Notes: a model not told the origin generated them from the letters alone. 64,000 bases of DNA from Henckelia pumila (GCF_033568475.1 NC_133120.1:82002151-82066150), one strand, 5' to 3'; shown: positions 47,489 to 61,460, counted from the first letter of the stretch. Program-made: numbers and translations.

Positions 47489-47685
47489 GAGCCCGTTTGG
47501 ATTTTGTAGAGATTTTTTAAAATAAGTGCTTTTAAAAGCTACAATTTTTGGCTTTTGAAAAAGCTCTAATTTTGACTTTAAAAAGTGCTTATTTAAGCAT
47601 TTTTGGATCAACCAAACACCTTGTTAACTGAAAAGCATTTAAAAAAGTGCTTTTTTGGCCTGGCTTTTGAAACCAAACGGGGTCT
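47489..47685. mobile_element. hAT-like MITE with CCCGTTTGG ends
   Basis: About 197 bp ending left in GAGCCCGTTTGG and right in CCAAACGGGGTCT, with internal AAGTGCTTTTAAAAGC and complementary copies that pair across the element. CCCGTTTGG termini are widespread in plant hAT-type MITEs. AAGAG occurs next to both ends, but a clean 8-bp duplication could not be defined. Confidence 0.55.
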
Positions 47686-48799
47686 AAGAGTTTTGATATG
47701 GTAAGCAAATAATCGCGAGCACCTATGTGGTCACATAAAATGTACGGTGATTGCTCATCATATCATAAATCTATATATTAAAAAAAAAACGCACAATTAT
47801 GATTTTGTTTTTGTTACTGCTGCCAATGTTCCAACAGTTTCACCAAAAATCTTCAATATCGCACTAGAGCATCCTTTACCAAATGCTACCCACCAAGAAA
47901 GATCTACTTCGTGAGCTATTACACATGCAAGGACCCTCGATAGGACCATGGGAAGAATTCGTACATAACAACTGGTGTTATCAGCAAAATTGGACAAGCT
48001 TGGCAACATAAACTGGGGAAGAAAAATAAACGAAGCTTGGAATTAGCCAAAGCTTCTCTTTTCTTATTCCCCTTTATTTTTTTTTTTTTGCCCCCATTAT
48101 GCAGCTTCATAATAAGTATCGACACTTTAGGGTGAGGTGGTTCTGTCACTTAGCTTTAGAATCTAATAAAGTTTGACAGAATTACAATGACATGGTCGGC
48201 ATCCCGAGGCATCGAGAAACTGATCAATCGTACGTACAAATAATTAACAACGAGAACATGATTAAATTAAAATCAATCACAAAAGGTGATTTTGCCCCAA
48301 CATCGAGGAAGAGCTTTTGTACGTACGTACACGAACATTATGAATAATGCATCAAAGGATTATTTGGTCTATTGATAAGAGTGATATACACTAATATAAT
48401 CTCATCTATGTCACGAGTTTAAGTAAATACAATTGTCCCACTCCCCATTATAAATATATACATATATAACATTACAAACGATGCATGTACACAACAAAAT
48501 ATAAGATAACGTGGTTTGTCGTTGCAGAGCATTACTATATTTCGTTGGCTTACTCAGTGCACACATGAGAAGTAGTTATTATCACAACACATCCACTAGC
48601 AAGTGACGAATAATGTTGTAACATGATTAATTTTCAAATTTGACCATATCTTCTTAAAACAATCAAATCTATCGATCTGAAATGTCTTGACTTGATAATA
48701 ATTGGAATGAGTTTCAAATACAACATGGATGTCATTTGAAATCCAAAACTAGAATCAAATCAGTGCACACACTCAAACAAATCCAATCAGAAGGATCCG
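47686..48799. other. Intergenic DNA upstream of FANCM
   Basis: No gene recognised. Short frames on the minus strand near 47797-48149 have no family features. CGTACGTACGTACACG lies near 48322. Confidence 0.4.
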
Positions 48800-49058
48800 A
48801 CTCTTTGAACCTGGGCTGGGCTCATAGTGTTTTTGGGCTTGGGTTACTCGAATGGGCTGCTCATTTGTCTCGATTTGGAGAGAAACCCAAAAAAGCATGG
48901 ATCGGTTCGTCTTTCCCCAACTTCAAAAATGGCGCTGCCATGAATTTTGCCGCTCTTGCTTCTTGAAGAACTTCTGATAATTTATCCCATATTCCCGTAT
49001 CACACCGAAACCCTAATTAAAATCGAATTATCAACTCTCCAACGCTTGCAAAACGATC
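48800..49058 (+). promoter_or_regulatory. FANCM: FANCM promoter and leader with site II and telo-box motifs
   Basis: A dense cluster of TGGGCY/GGGCT site II motifs lies at about 48812-48860 (GGGCTGGGCTC, GGGCTTGGG, TGGGCTGC). An AATGGCGCTGCC motif near 48928 is loosely E2F-like. A telo-box-like AAACCCTAATT is at about 49010. This set is typical of plant genes active in dividing cells. The leader ends at the ATG at 49059. Confidence 0.55.
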
Positions 49059-52000
49059 ATGGGTTCCAATTCCCACCCTCTCAACGTCACAGATAATGAC
49101 GATGTGAGTTAGGAGTTCATCTCTTGATTTTTTTTTTCGTTTTTCGTTATTTTTTTTGCATTTGTTTTATGCTCAATATAAAATGTGTAGTCTTTCCTAT
49201 TTTAATATCTTCTTTGTGCATAGGAGTTTGATTGGGAATCGGCCGTGAGAGAAATAGATGTGGCGTGCGAATCTACTGCTCCTGAAATGCTCACTTCAGT
49301 TAATAGTTCTAGTACTGCCCACAATTATTTTAAGTCGAACCCAGTTCAAGAAACATGTAGAAAAGGAAAGCGTATTGCCACAATTTCTTCTACTAGGCAA
49401 ACTACATTAGATAAGTTTATTGGTGTTTCTGCTAGTAATTTGAAGCAATGCACGGAAAAGGTGGAATTTTCAAATGGTTCACGCGACGATGTGAGCTACG
49501 ATGATGTAATTGGTGATAAGAACAGAGGTGTTTCTGAGTGTGAAGATATCGAAACGAGTAGCACATTTGTCAAGATTGATCCGGAGACCGCCAAGACATG
49601 GGTTTACCCAGGTTCTTTTCTTTCCAAAGAATTTAGTTTCTATGTGGCAATTTCTCAATGTTTCTTTGTTTTTTTTGTTTTTTTGTTTTTACTTTTTATT
49701 TGTTAATCTTTTTGGGGAGCTGTGGTGGCGGATAGGGACTTAGGGAGCCAGTGGCTGTTTTTGGGTTTGGAAAGTGACAATGCATGATGAAGGTGCTATC
49801 TTTCAGGCATATAGTCCTAATTTTCAGGTTGATAATATGCATGCTGCTGTAACCTTGCTTTCCCGTGTTATGATGACATATATTCAAGTGGCACTGCTGT
49901 AAATTCTGTTTTTCCTTGTTTTGGAACTTGAGCACCGGGTAATTATCATTTGATGATTTTGTTCATTTGGTCATTTCTGGACATATTTGAAGAACTTTGT
50001 TTTTTCCATGTAATCGGTTCTAGCATCTATTTGAATACTCTTTTCTATAAGTACGCGACGAGTGATAATTTTGAACATGTAGAGAAGTACTCAATTCCTT
50101 TCCGGGAAAGCGAATGCTCGGTTGAAATTTTCTAACCATTTTTTTTAATTATAATCTTCAGATTGAAGCACTTGTGGGGACATTAGAATTTACAAACTAT
50201 AGACGCAGAGAAAAAACTGAGAAAGCAACAAATTAACTTGGGAATTGGGGCAAAGTTATTGATGAAAGCTTGAATCATTTGTGGTTGTTAAATGAAAATT
50301 CAATTTCAAATTAGAGATTCTTGTAGTTAGCTTCTACTCCTTTGAGACGAAAGCTGTGTTGTTGATTATCGTTCAGATATATTTACACTAACTGGTGACC
50401 AATGTCAACTTGGTTCATTAAGTGAGAGTTTACACGTTTATGAAATGACATCGTCATGCAAAACTTCATTTTCTTGTTACTTGATTTGTAATTTCTAATA
50501 AAGGACTACAAATAGTCATGTTTTATCCATAAATTACAGTTTCTTTCAGTGTTTACTACTATAGAAAATAACAGCTCATTTATTTGTTTGTTATTGTTAT
50601 TCATGACAGTTAACGTCTCTCGTCGTGATTATCAGTTTGCTATCACCCAGACTGCACTGTTTTCCAATACGTTAGTTGTATTACCAACAGGACTTGGAAA
50701 AACTTTTATCGCTGCTGTTGTCATGTATAATTACTTCAGATGGTTTCCTGAAGGTAATGCAATTCCACACCATATAGCTCTTGGTATTTTCATGTTGATT
50801 TTCTTTTTTGTTTATTTACTTTGTAGTTATCCATGGCACACGTGTAATAGTATTATAAATTAAGATATATGAGGAAAATGATGTGACGTTTTGCCCCGAC
50901 CGGTAATTCTGAAAACTGTGGGACGAGCCTGTTGTCGTGGCTAGTTAGGATCATTAGACTGTTATCTTACTTCAAGCTTAGTGTATTGAAATGATAAATT
51001 AACCATCGAGACTTAACAATGTATTCCCAATTTGTCATTAATAATCATGCTCATGTATAAATCGAATTCAGGTTAGCACAAAATGGAACTAAGCTTAAAC
51101 AAATGTAAATGGAACTTCTGTACGAGATGACTAGATGAGTGGTGCAGGGAAACTGGATGGTCGTCACTCGGCTGGACCTGACCATGCCTTTGTCCTGCGT
51201 GCATGTGTTCTTGGATTTTAATAATCATGCTTTCGTTGATATTATTTCAAATGATTTTTGGTCTTTCTATTGGAAACCTTTATTGAGCAACAACGCTTTA
51301 TACTTCTAGTGCATTGTTGGCAGGAAAAATTGTTTTTGCCGCTCCTACTCGACCTCTTGTCATGCAACAAATAGAAGCTTGTCATAAAATTGTTGGAATT
51401 CCACAAGTGAGGCGCTGGTTACATTACTCTAAGAGTTTATTTGCTCATGTTTTTAGTTGAAGTGTTTCCATTTGTATGATTAATTTGAGAAAGTTTTCAC
51501 CACTTGCTACAGGAGTGGACAATTGACATGACAGGCCAGACAAGTCCTGCGATAAGAGCAGATTTATGGAAAGATAAACGTGTTTTCTTTGTCACTCCAC
51601 AGGTGTTGGAGAAGGATATACAGTCTGGTGTGTTTCTCAACTTGTTAGAATATGTTGTCAAAACAGATGGACATGATTTGAAATGAAGATAACTTAGTAG
51701 TACATACAACCTTTGATGGAGTACTTCAGATGTTACTTAGTCTATGATCTATTTATGATTCAAAAGTCATTTTGCTTTTATTCGATGCAATAATCATCCG
51801 AAGATTCAGAAAACTATTCAAATAAGAAGAGATAATAACTTCCCAAGAGTGATGGGATTTAAATTACTTTGTTTTTTTTCCTCCCATTGTTAATCACTGT
51901 AGAGTTGGTTTTCCATTTTTTCAGATGACTAAGTTTAACATCCATTTATTTCATCTGATACTGTCTGTGGCTTCTTTATCAAGTTGATCAAATATATCCA

Positions 52001-55000
52001 AGCAAGGCTTATAGGAGATTGAATGATAAAGTTTGTTTAAACTTACCCTGTGATAATACTTACAAAGTCGGGATTGGAGAATATATGTTGGTTTAATAGA
52101 TCTCTGACGATTCAATCATGCATATTTACTCGCTAGACGTACATATATCTCTACTCTCTGTTTTGTGGCTATGTTCAATGTCTTTGAAAATAATAAGAAT
52201 TCAATATTGTTGTGAAGTTTGATCATACTCATAGATTAGTAGATTGCAGAGTTCCTCTCAACTGAATCAATGTTGCAGGTTCATGTTTGGTAAAGCATCT
52301 GGTTTGTTTGGTAATTGATGAGGCACATCGTGCAACAGGAAACTATTCCTACGCTGTTGCAGTGCGTGAGGTTGGTCATCTTAATTCTTTTCTTCCTGTA
52401 CTGCACGAGGTTTATAGATAGGCCCACATATTTCATTCCACTAAAGCTCCTTTATATTAGTCATGTAAGTTTCGTGATTTTGGTTTTGTAAGTAGCATCG
52501 TTGAGATTTACCTTGATGCTGAATTTGCTTTCCGTTACCGAAAATCTCGGTAAATCATTAGTCCGGGCTTGTTTTGTTGGAGAGAATGAGGATGTGATGA
52601 ACCATCAGATCAAAAGTCTGTCTATATTAAAACTATATATCATAGTTGTTTGAACCTACAAGCAAGGAAACATTGAGATGCATACATGAATGAGAATCAC
52701 GTGACTTTGCAGTTTCAGGAGAAACTTGCTTTCATAATCGTTTATTCAATTGATTATTTTTATTTGATTCTACTCTCTGTCCACTTTGCAGTTGATGGAT
52801 GTTCCAGTGCAACTAAGAATATTGGCTCTCACAGCAACACCAGGAAGTAAGTATAACGTTGGGCCACAACAGATAGTTGATTTGGTATTATGATTTCCTT
52901 AATGGTGCTGCTTTTCTGTTTATTCATGATGTAGGTAAGCAGCAAACAATTCAGTGTGTAATTGACAGCCTCCAAATATCTACTCTTGAATACCGAAACG
53001 AGAGTGATCATGATGTACTTCCATATGTGCATGAGAGAAAGATAGAAGTAATCGAGGTGCTTATATTTTCAGTTGTTGATTTCAATTTGCCTATTATATG
53101 TCAAGGCTGCACCTAGATGATGAAAATCCAGATGTCAAAAAGTATCACCAGCTTACAGCATGGTTTCTTTGAATATATGAATGAGAGGTGTTTTCATCTT
53201 ATGCATATGTTAGGTGGCTATGGGAGATGAAGCTGTTGAAATAAGTAATCTGCTTTTGGAAGTAGTACGACCATTTGTTGCCCGGCTTTGTGCACTTGGG
53301 GTGCTTCAGAAGATAGATGTCCAGATGGTATGCCTTGTACCTTACTATTTGGAGTTTGTACTAACTCCTTTTTGTTTTATTTTTTTTTGCTTCGTTGATA
53401 TCAGTTTATGAAATTTCCTGAACGTGTTATTCAAGATTTTTCTTGGTTCCTTGCTGCAGTCCATATGAGTATCGGAAATAAAGGTCAAATGGTGTATATT
53501 CATGAACTAATTCATAATTATTTATCTATCTGTTACATTTCACAATTCTGGCTAGGTGGATTCTCAATGTTTTTTTTTTAAAAAAATAAATAAATTTGCG
53601 ATCACGTGCTCATTTTTGTCTTAAAAGCGTTATTGATCATTGGCAGTTAAGCCCCTTCAATCTACTCAATTCAAGGGATAAATTTCGGCAAGAGCCTCCA
53701 GTGGATCTTCCTCATATGAAATATGGTGAAATTGAAGGCTATTTTGGAGTTCTTATAACACTATACCACGTGAGAAAATTGCTCGCAAGCCATGGAATTA
53801 GGCCTGCGTTTGAGATGCTTGAGGAAAAATTGAAACAAGGGTAGGTCTCTATTTATCATTGAATAAAGTTTGTTTTTTTTCCTTTTTCAATCATGTATAT
53901 TATGAATGTGAGTATACGTGATTGTTCTGGATTCAAGAGGATTATCGTATCTTTGCATTCCTCTTTAATGGTGATTAAGTCTTGCAGCTGCATTCTCACT
54001 CATGACTTGCCTTTTTTTTTTTTTTTTTGGTATTGGTGTTTCCCTAAGTAAGTTCATTGATTTGTGGGGTGGGGTTCCTTCAACTTTTTTATTGAAACAT
54101 ATATTCCAAATAATATAATTTGCTAATATATCTGCACTTGTGCGAACTCGAATTCTTTTATCTTGTTGGCCAGAGAGTGTTCGTGCAGGGTTAAAACTTA
54201 TTTTTTTATAAAAGGTGAGGATCTTTCTGAGTATAGTTTGAATGGTTTTGCAGGTCCTTTGCCCGGTTCATGAGCAGAAATGAAGTTCTATTGAAAGCAA
54301 AACTTCTAATGCAGAAAACTGTCTCCAATGGTGCCCCGAGCCCAAAGTTGGCGAAAATGCTGGATGTGCTAACTGACCATTTCAGTATGTAGCATGAAAA
54401 GTATTTCGATTACATGACAAGTCTGTGTTTGTGAGGCATGTTGCTTCTGACTATGTTAATTTTGCTGTCAAACAACTTTAAAAAATGCAGCAGTTTGAAG
54501 TAGAAATAATGCATGAGATGACGGCTAACAGTATGTTTAACTCTTAAAATTGCATTATACAGTAAACCTGAAGGAAAGAGTTCAATGTTCACGGCTGCTT
54601 TTCTTTCATTTCAGTATTTTATATTTATATTCGCACAACATTTTAGCATTTATACAGAGCAACTGACTCTGCAATTTCGCGTGCAGAAGTGAAAGATCCA
54701 AAAAGCTCCAGAGTCATTATCTTCTCAAATTTTAGGGGCAGTGTCAGGTCAAATCGATCTTTGTTTCTTCAAATCTTTCTGCATCCTGTCCTGACATCAA
54801 ATTAGAAGTATAATAAAATATCATTGCTCTTTCAATGGTTCAGGGACATAATGAGTGCGCTAGAAAACATTGGGGACTTTGTTAAAGCTATGGAATTCAT
54901 TGGCCAAAGCTCAGGTTTGTCACTCAACTGTTCCTTTCTCTTGTCATTGGACATTCCCAACTGGCTGAGTGCAAACATTTTAATAATTTGTTTCAATCTG

Positions 55001-58000
55001 TTTTTCCTATGCTCTTCAAGATTTATTTATGAAGTTTTGAGTAAATGGGTTAGAAAATGATGTAAGTCATAATGGTTGTAGTTGTAGTTCTTACATTCAT
55101 ATCTGAAATGGCTTCCCCTCTAATGTAAGTTCAACTTTTCTTTGATGGAGCTATATCAGCTTTCCATTTGAATTGAATGCACCTTGCACTTTTCGCATTT
55201 GGGTCTGAACAAGATTTTCAAACTAGTTTCCAACTGTATTTTTTAATTGGTGGTGGTAGTTCCCCTCTGTCGGTTGCTTTGAAATGCTTTAATCGTTTTA
55301 CTACAATGGGCCAGAGCTGTTTGTTTCCTCAATACTCAACTGGCTCATGTACATGAATGCTGCAGCTCTTGCCATTTGTGGTTCAACCAAGTGAACAGAG
55401 TTGGTGCCAAAAGTTCAAAAACATGAATACATATATGTTCCATGATACTCCTCTCATTTAGTGCGCATTCAGCCAACTCGGTATTATTTATTTGGTCTTA
55501 CGAGCTACTGATAAACATCTCTGACTTTTTCTTATATTTCTATGAAGGAAAAACGTTGAAGGGACAGCCACAAAAAGTTCAACAGGCTGTTTTAAAGGTA
55601 TTTATTTTTTGCTCTGTCTTGTTCTGTCCTCGGTGGTTTACTTAACTTGCCTCTGTAGAAATTTCGGACGGGTGGATACAACGTTCTTGTTGCAACATCA
55701 ATTGGCGAAGAAGGTCTAGATATCATGGAAGTCGATCTTGTTGTATGCTTTGATGCAAACGTATCACCTTTGAGAATGATTCAGCGCATGGGGAGGACTG
55801 GAAGGAAGCATGAAGGACGTGTTGATATCCATCTCCTTGTTCTTTATCTTGAAGGGTTGATTTTTTTTAAATTGCTTATCGAATGTCTATCACATCCCAT
55901 TGATAATATAAAAAGTTAAAAATGTTACTGTTGTTCAGTCACTCTTTCAGAAATTTTCTTAACAAGATTTACTAGTTTTAGCATGTGAAGGATATGAACT
56001 GAAAGGTTACATACGAAAAAAAGCAACCAGCAAGTCTATTGACAGACACATGCAAAACGGTGGACTGAGTAGCTTTAATTTCCATTCCAGTCCAAGGATG
56101 GTAAGCTTTTGTGTTGATATTTTTCTGTAACTTTCTGGTAATATAAATCTCTGTTGCTATGATTCAGCGAGCACCTGGGACTATGTCCATATGCACTTGC
56201 AGGTCCCCCATCGTTTTAGACCAGAAGTGCGATTTCTTAAAATATCAATTGAACAATTTGTTCAGCGTGGAAAGCAAACAAAAGACGACAGCCCTGTCTC
56301 AGTGCCAGCATACAAAACCAAATTAGCGGAGACTGAGATGGACTTGCTTGCCAAGTATTTTCCCTCTGCCTCTAAAGTTGCTTGGAAACCATCACTTGTC
56401 GCCTTTCCTCATTTCCAGGCATTTCCCTCTCCTGTGAATGAAGTGCTACATTCGTCTAGAACTTGTTTGCTAATAGATACAATGCAATGTTTGCAAGGCG
56501 GATCATTCTGTAGAGACAATAGAACTATTTTTACCAAGGTTTGTGCTCTAGCTCTTGTCGAACTTTAATCATGTGTGCTGTCCTTTATAATTATTCGAAT
56601 AATTTTTTTGGTCAGGATGAAGATATTTCATATCCTTCCTTAAGTGTTGAAGCTGTGGAATCTCGCAAGGGGATTATTAAAGGTTAAGAGCGCCTTCCTA
56701 TTAAATGTTTTTTGCTGCTTAATTGCGTGAGAGCTTTTCAAACATTATTCATGGTTCACCCATGCATTTATGAAGTTGGAATAGATTTTCGTACAATACA
56801 CTTTGATTTGGAATGATGATTGACTCGTGGTTCATCCACTTAATAAAATTTGAACCAATGGGTGCCCTGTTGCTTTATTTATTTATTCAATTTTTTTAGC
56901 TGTAGGTTAATCATGCATACTAAAAGTTAGATTTATTGTATCTTATTGAAAATATTATATAACCTAGTAAATTTGGTTGCTACATGGTGATTGCTAACTA
57001 ATTATTTTATCATTGGGCTCTACTTGGTTTGAGTTGCCCTCAGTCCTCAGTATGGAAACTAATGCTTTATTTTTCATTTTTCTACACAAAGGCCGAGTAA
57101 AGGAGCATACTTACTATTTCATGGGCTACCTGTCACTGGAAATACTCAGATTATGAATACTTACTTGCTTGATACATTATGAAACTTTGTTCTAACATTG
57201 TTATACAGAAAGGAATCCTGCTGAAGGGCATTTGAAGACAGTAGAAAATGATAAAGAGCTTGAGGAGACTACAAGAACGAGAGAGATGGACATTGAAGAT
57301 TTAGACAAACAAAAACCATGCGGGCACACTCTCCTGTTTGGTGCAGAATTTATATCAGTAGATGATGATCTTGGAAATGTTTTGGTTTCATCATTACCTC
57401 AATTTCTTCCACAATCTCATCTGAAAAGCAGCAAAAGTATTGGTGTTTCGCCTGTACAAAAATTGATGGATAACTCTGAAAATTGTGAAGAGAATGTGCA
57501 AGCTAAAGGTAAACTGTCTCCAGGGCCAAGATCCCCCCGAGGTAAGGATATTTTTTTATTTGAATAAATTTTATGTAATCTGCAAAAAGTACATTTTTCC
57601 CAAAGCTGACAAATTATGTGAACTTAGGCACAAGCAGAAAGTCAAAAGAAATGGATATCTCTGGTGAGGCTCATAAAGTTGTGCATAGCATGATCCCAGT
57701 TGTTGAAACTGAGTCCAGCAATGAATTTCGAGATTCTGATCTCAGTCCTCGGCTGACTAATTTCATCAAAAGTGGGATAGTTCCAGAATCTCCCTTAAGT
57801 AATGCTCGTTTTCTGAATCGTCTTACCTGTTCTATGCTTGTATCTGTCTTGGCACTTAGGCTAATGTCTGCATTAAAGTGTAACAGGTAAATGGAATTGT
57901 GATGAAGATAGTTCATTGGTTCCTGCTCTTGTTTTGACCCCACAAGTACAAGCACAGATTTCAATTAACTCTAGGCAAGATGAAGAAAAGGAAACGGTTG

Positions 58001-59610
58001 TCCCATGTTTGAGTGAAGGTGTCATTCAAACTCCTGCTCTATATCTGGACAAAAATGCACCAAGTGCATGCAATTCACCAGTTCCGTGTGCTAAAGAAGC
58101 ACAAATGCCTTATGATAAGTCCTCAAACTCAAGCAGCCGCGAAGAATGGCTTGTAGAATCTGTAGAAAAATCTGAAACAGTTGAGCAGCATCACAAGCTA
58201 AGAAGGTTGCGCAAGCATGGAGATCTCAGTTGGAAAGTTCCTCCAGAATCCAAGGATCAAATTGTTGCTGAAGTTCAAAGTAAAATTAAGCCAGTCAAAG
58301 GTTAACCAATATGAGTTTCTTATTTGCAAATATCTTTAATGGCACAACCATATGTCATGCTCGCATTTGGGTAATTGCAAATTTTTGGCATTTTTTGCCC
58401 TCGAAAAATATCAGTTTAGCTTAAACTTTCTTGTAGAACTAGGTAATTAAACTCCATATCAATGCAAATAAGCTCTCTTTGCTGAAACATGCTTATGTTA
58501 CTCTTTTGCATCCAGGTAAGAGAAAGCAAGCAAAAAATGCTGTTGTCTATATTCATGACGAAGCAGAGTAAGTCACTATCGTGCTATAAAAATTGATGTC
58601 CTACTTTTTTTTTGGCTGGGCAGACGGATACCATACCCCCTTTCTTTCCGATTTTTTTTTAATCGTTTTAAATAATTGATAAAAACATACACTTGCTCCC
58701 TGTTTCTCTTATTTGGTTGCCGATCTTTATTTATAATTTACTTCTGCTTCTAATTCAGGGTATCTTCGGAAGTTTCTGTATCTGATGATGAGGAAGACGA
58801 GCAGGTTAACAGTTCATATGAAGACAGTTTCATAGATGATGGTGTGAATCCTACAGTAGCAGATTCACAGCCTGGAGTCAGTCGGACTGACATGATGGCG
58901 ATTTACAGGTTTTGCTTGCAAACATTTCCCGTGAAAAGCGCTACGATTGATTTTTGGACAAATCACTTATTATTTTTTTTAAAAAAAAAACCGCCAGGGA
59001 GATTGTTTTCTGAATGTTTTGATTGACTCAAGGGAATATGCTCTATACTTAAATGCAATTGGAATTGGTACACATATTTTGCAGGCGATCGTTGCTCAGT
59101 CAATCCCCATTTCAGAGAATTCCCAACGGTTCCACGGATTTCAGTCCTGATTCTATGTTTCAAAGTAGTACGATGAATGAAAGTGGTAGTTCATCAGCAA
59201 CAAACCATGATAAGACTACTCAAACTGGCTTAGAGTCTACAGCTAAGAACTCGCGGTTTGTTTCCACCAAGATTGATAACGAATGCAGGCCAGACATCCG
59301 GAAGAGAAAATTGAGCTTCTTTCAAGCTCAATCCGTACCAATGGTTAATTTAGACGACAAATTCAGTTTACTCTCTAAAGCTACTGCCAAGACCTCTTCC
59401 CCATTGTTAGAAATACGGAATATGGAAGAAAAAAGAGATGTATTTGAGGATGATGATCAATTTTATGAAGGTATTGACCTTGATGCTGTGGAGGAAGAAG
59501 CTTCAAAATTACTCAGAGATTGCTGTGTACGAAATACAGCTATGACAAATGAGGCTATACCTCTAAATCTGGGGATTCCAGGCTCTCCATCCTTTGATCT
59601 TGGAGTTTAA
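49059..59610 (+). CDS. FANCM: FANCM DEAH-box DNA helicase/translocase
   Basis: Twenty-four exons give 1335 residues in unbroken phase: 49059-49103, 49224-49611, 50610-50753, 51324-51406, 51513-51627, 52279-52370, 52792-52846, 52935-53056, 53214-53327, 53647-53840, 54254-54384, 54687-54747, 54844-54914, 55548-55597, 55659-55824, 55973-56100, 56203-56538, 56616-56682, 57209-57541, 57628-57798, 57887-58300, 58516-58567, 58759-58908, 59085-59610. Helicase motifs are complete: LPTGLGKT (169-176), DEAH (272-275), LTATPG (302-307) and QRMGRTGR (597-604). FANCM remodels replication forks and recombination intermediates in the nucleus; in Arabidopsis it limits meiotic crossovers. The long acidic, Ser-rich tail contains EDSFIDDG, and no ERCC4 nuclease-like domain is seen, as expected in plants. 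Length is close to Arabidopsis (about 1344 aa). All introns are GT-AG except the one after exon 15, which fits AT-AC. Exons 19-22 are the least conserved and their borders least sure. Confidence 0.93.
55825..55972 (+). other. FANCM: Putative U12-type AT-AC intron of FANCM
   Basis: The exon ends CGT GTT G at 55824 and the intron starts ATATCC, the U12 AT-AC donor core. It ends in TTTAC at 55972. A branch-site match TTTCTTAAC (55955-55963; consensus TTCCTTAAC) puts the branch A about 10 bases from the intron end, the spacing expected for minor-spliceosome introns. Joining gives GRVVVLACEG, the conserved sequence after motif VI. No GT-AG choice keeps it. Confidence 0.85.
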
Positions 59611-61224
59611 CTTTTCAGGGTTAAAACTTTATACCTTCACATACTAAAATAGAACTTTGTTGTCATTGTGTAAATGTGCATGTATTTATGATATTTGAGC
59701 ATTTCCCTTGTTACGCACACAGATCAAGAGAAGCTGATCTTATGTATAAACTAGGCCCAATTTTGGTTTGTGATTTTTTGTACGTAAATCTATGTACATT
59801 TTTTAGTTAGGTTCAGACTCCATTTTTGTTAAATAGATTCTATTTGCGATTCTTTTGCTATAAATTGACTTTTTTTATTTGAGGTCTTAATTTCTAATAT
59901 AAGTAATCTAAAACAATTATTACTTAAAATTCTAGTTGAATAAATATGTAGAGATCCCATGAGCTGAGTTTATAGGGTGTATATTGCGAAAATATTGTAT
60001 TTTTCTTGTTTTGTAGTATTTAAAAGTTTCGAGTTTATTTCAAGGAAAGCATTTTGACTCAATCGAGTAACCAAAAAATGGTCTTGTCCTTAGAGTACTT
60101 TAAATTCGCATAAAATTGAGTTTTAAGCATTAATTTAAGAGTACAAGGCTTTTAGCTTATTTATTTTTTTGCTTAAATTTGTAACAAACATAAAATAACA
60201 CAAGTTTGAGTCTTTTTACGAATTTAACCATTAGTTATAAATAAGGAAAAAGAATCTAATCTAATCTAACATATGGAAGGGAGATAATGTTTTTGACGTT
60301 ACTTTTTAATACACATATTTTTATAAATTTCTATCATATCTTTCATCTATTATGTCCTTGTTTTACTAATCCAAGTTGTTATAAAAGTCCATTCTAGCCC
60401 ATTATAAACTAATTTTAAATCTTTTATTTTTTTTCATGTGGATAGGGGTATCACACATTAAATATTAAATATTATTTTAAAAAAAATTCTAAATAACATA
60501 ATTTTTTTTCTAAACTAAAATATTAGAATATTATTTTTTTAATATATTTTTACTAAAACTATTTTCGTATATGTATAACTCATTACATTATCTTCGTAAC
60601 ATTATACATTTTTTTGGTAATTTTGACAACAAAAGATCTTATAATACCAAACATGTCGACATCTTTAAATTTTTTAATTAAAATAAGTTTACCAAACATT
60701 TTAACAACTTTTAAGCTCTAAAAACTTATAAACTCTTTGCTTAACCAAGATATAAATGGTACCAATACCATTATGGGGCAGGGGCTAAGCCGGAAGTTTT
60801 TATTAGGTGGGACGGGAATAAATTTCCTAAAAACAATTGATTCCAAAAATATAGTAGTAACTTTTTTTTAATACTAAATTTGACATATATTATTACAAAA
60901 TTGATTCTAAAAAACATAATTTTATAACATAATAAAAATTTAAAAATATTAATTCAAATTAAATTATCTAAATATTAGACGTAATTAAAATATCAAAATT
61001 TCCAGTACTTCATCTATAACAAATTATATAGCAATCAGTTATATTCTAAAAAAATCCAGCAAATATTTAAATTTTATAGTTTCATGAAACAAAGAACATT
61101 ATTAATTCATGAAGAGAGATTTATTTTAGAGGAATCCAAATATTATATTTGATTCGATAAATAAGATTTATAGCACGTTTCCGATAAGTTTATGGGATTC
61201 TGGGAAAAAAATGGTCCCAGCGAA

Positions 61225-61460
61225 AATCATCTGGAAACAGCTTCAATTATTGCCTGCAACTAATTAGTAATTTATTAGAAGTCAATTACGTGGATGAGGC
61301 ATATTTGGCTAACAACTTAATTAATTCTAATTAAACATTATTAATCTTGCTACGACTTTTCTAGTGACGTCCTTCATTGACTTTTAGATTTAATATAATA
61401 TACTCAAAATTAATTAACAATTGGATCGATCAAGTGTCACGATTTGATTAATACAAAACA
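61225..61460. repeat. Diverged direct repeat, copy 1
   Basis: Shares with 62455-62665, in the same order and orientation, AATTTATTAGAAGTCAA, TACGT, ATGAGGC, TTTGGCTAACAACT, CGACTTTTCT, CATTGACTTT and GTCACGATTTGATTAATACA. Substitutions and small indels separate the copies. Function unknown. Confidence 0.75.

Noticed and set aside
47797-48149. Two overlapping minus-strand frames upstream of FANCM
   Set aside because: No conserved motif; low-complexity Lys run; judged chance.
48365-48435. Possible SINE-like A/B box pair
   Set aside because: The match to polymerase III boxes is weak and there is no tail or target duplication.
50549-50863. Longer frame reading through the FANCM exon 3 borders
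   Set aside because: Conserved helicase residues begin at 50610 and stop at the GT donor at 50754; the extra residues are intron.
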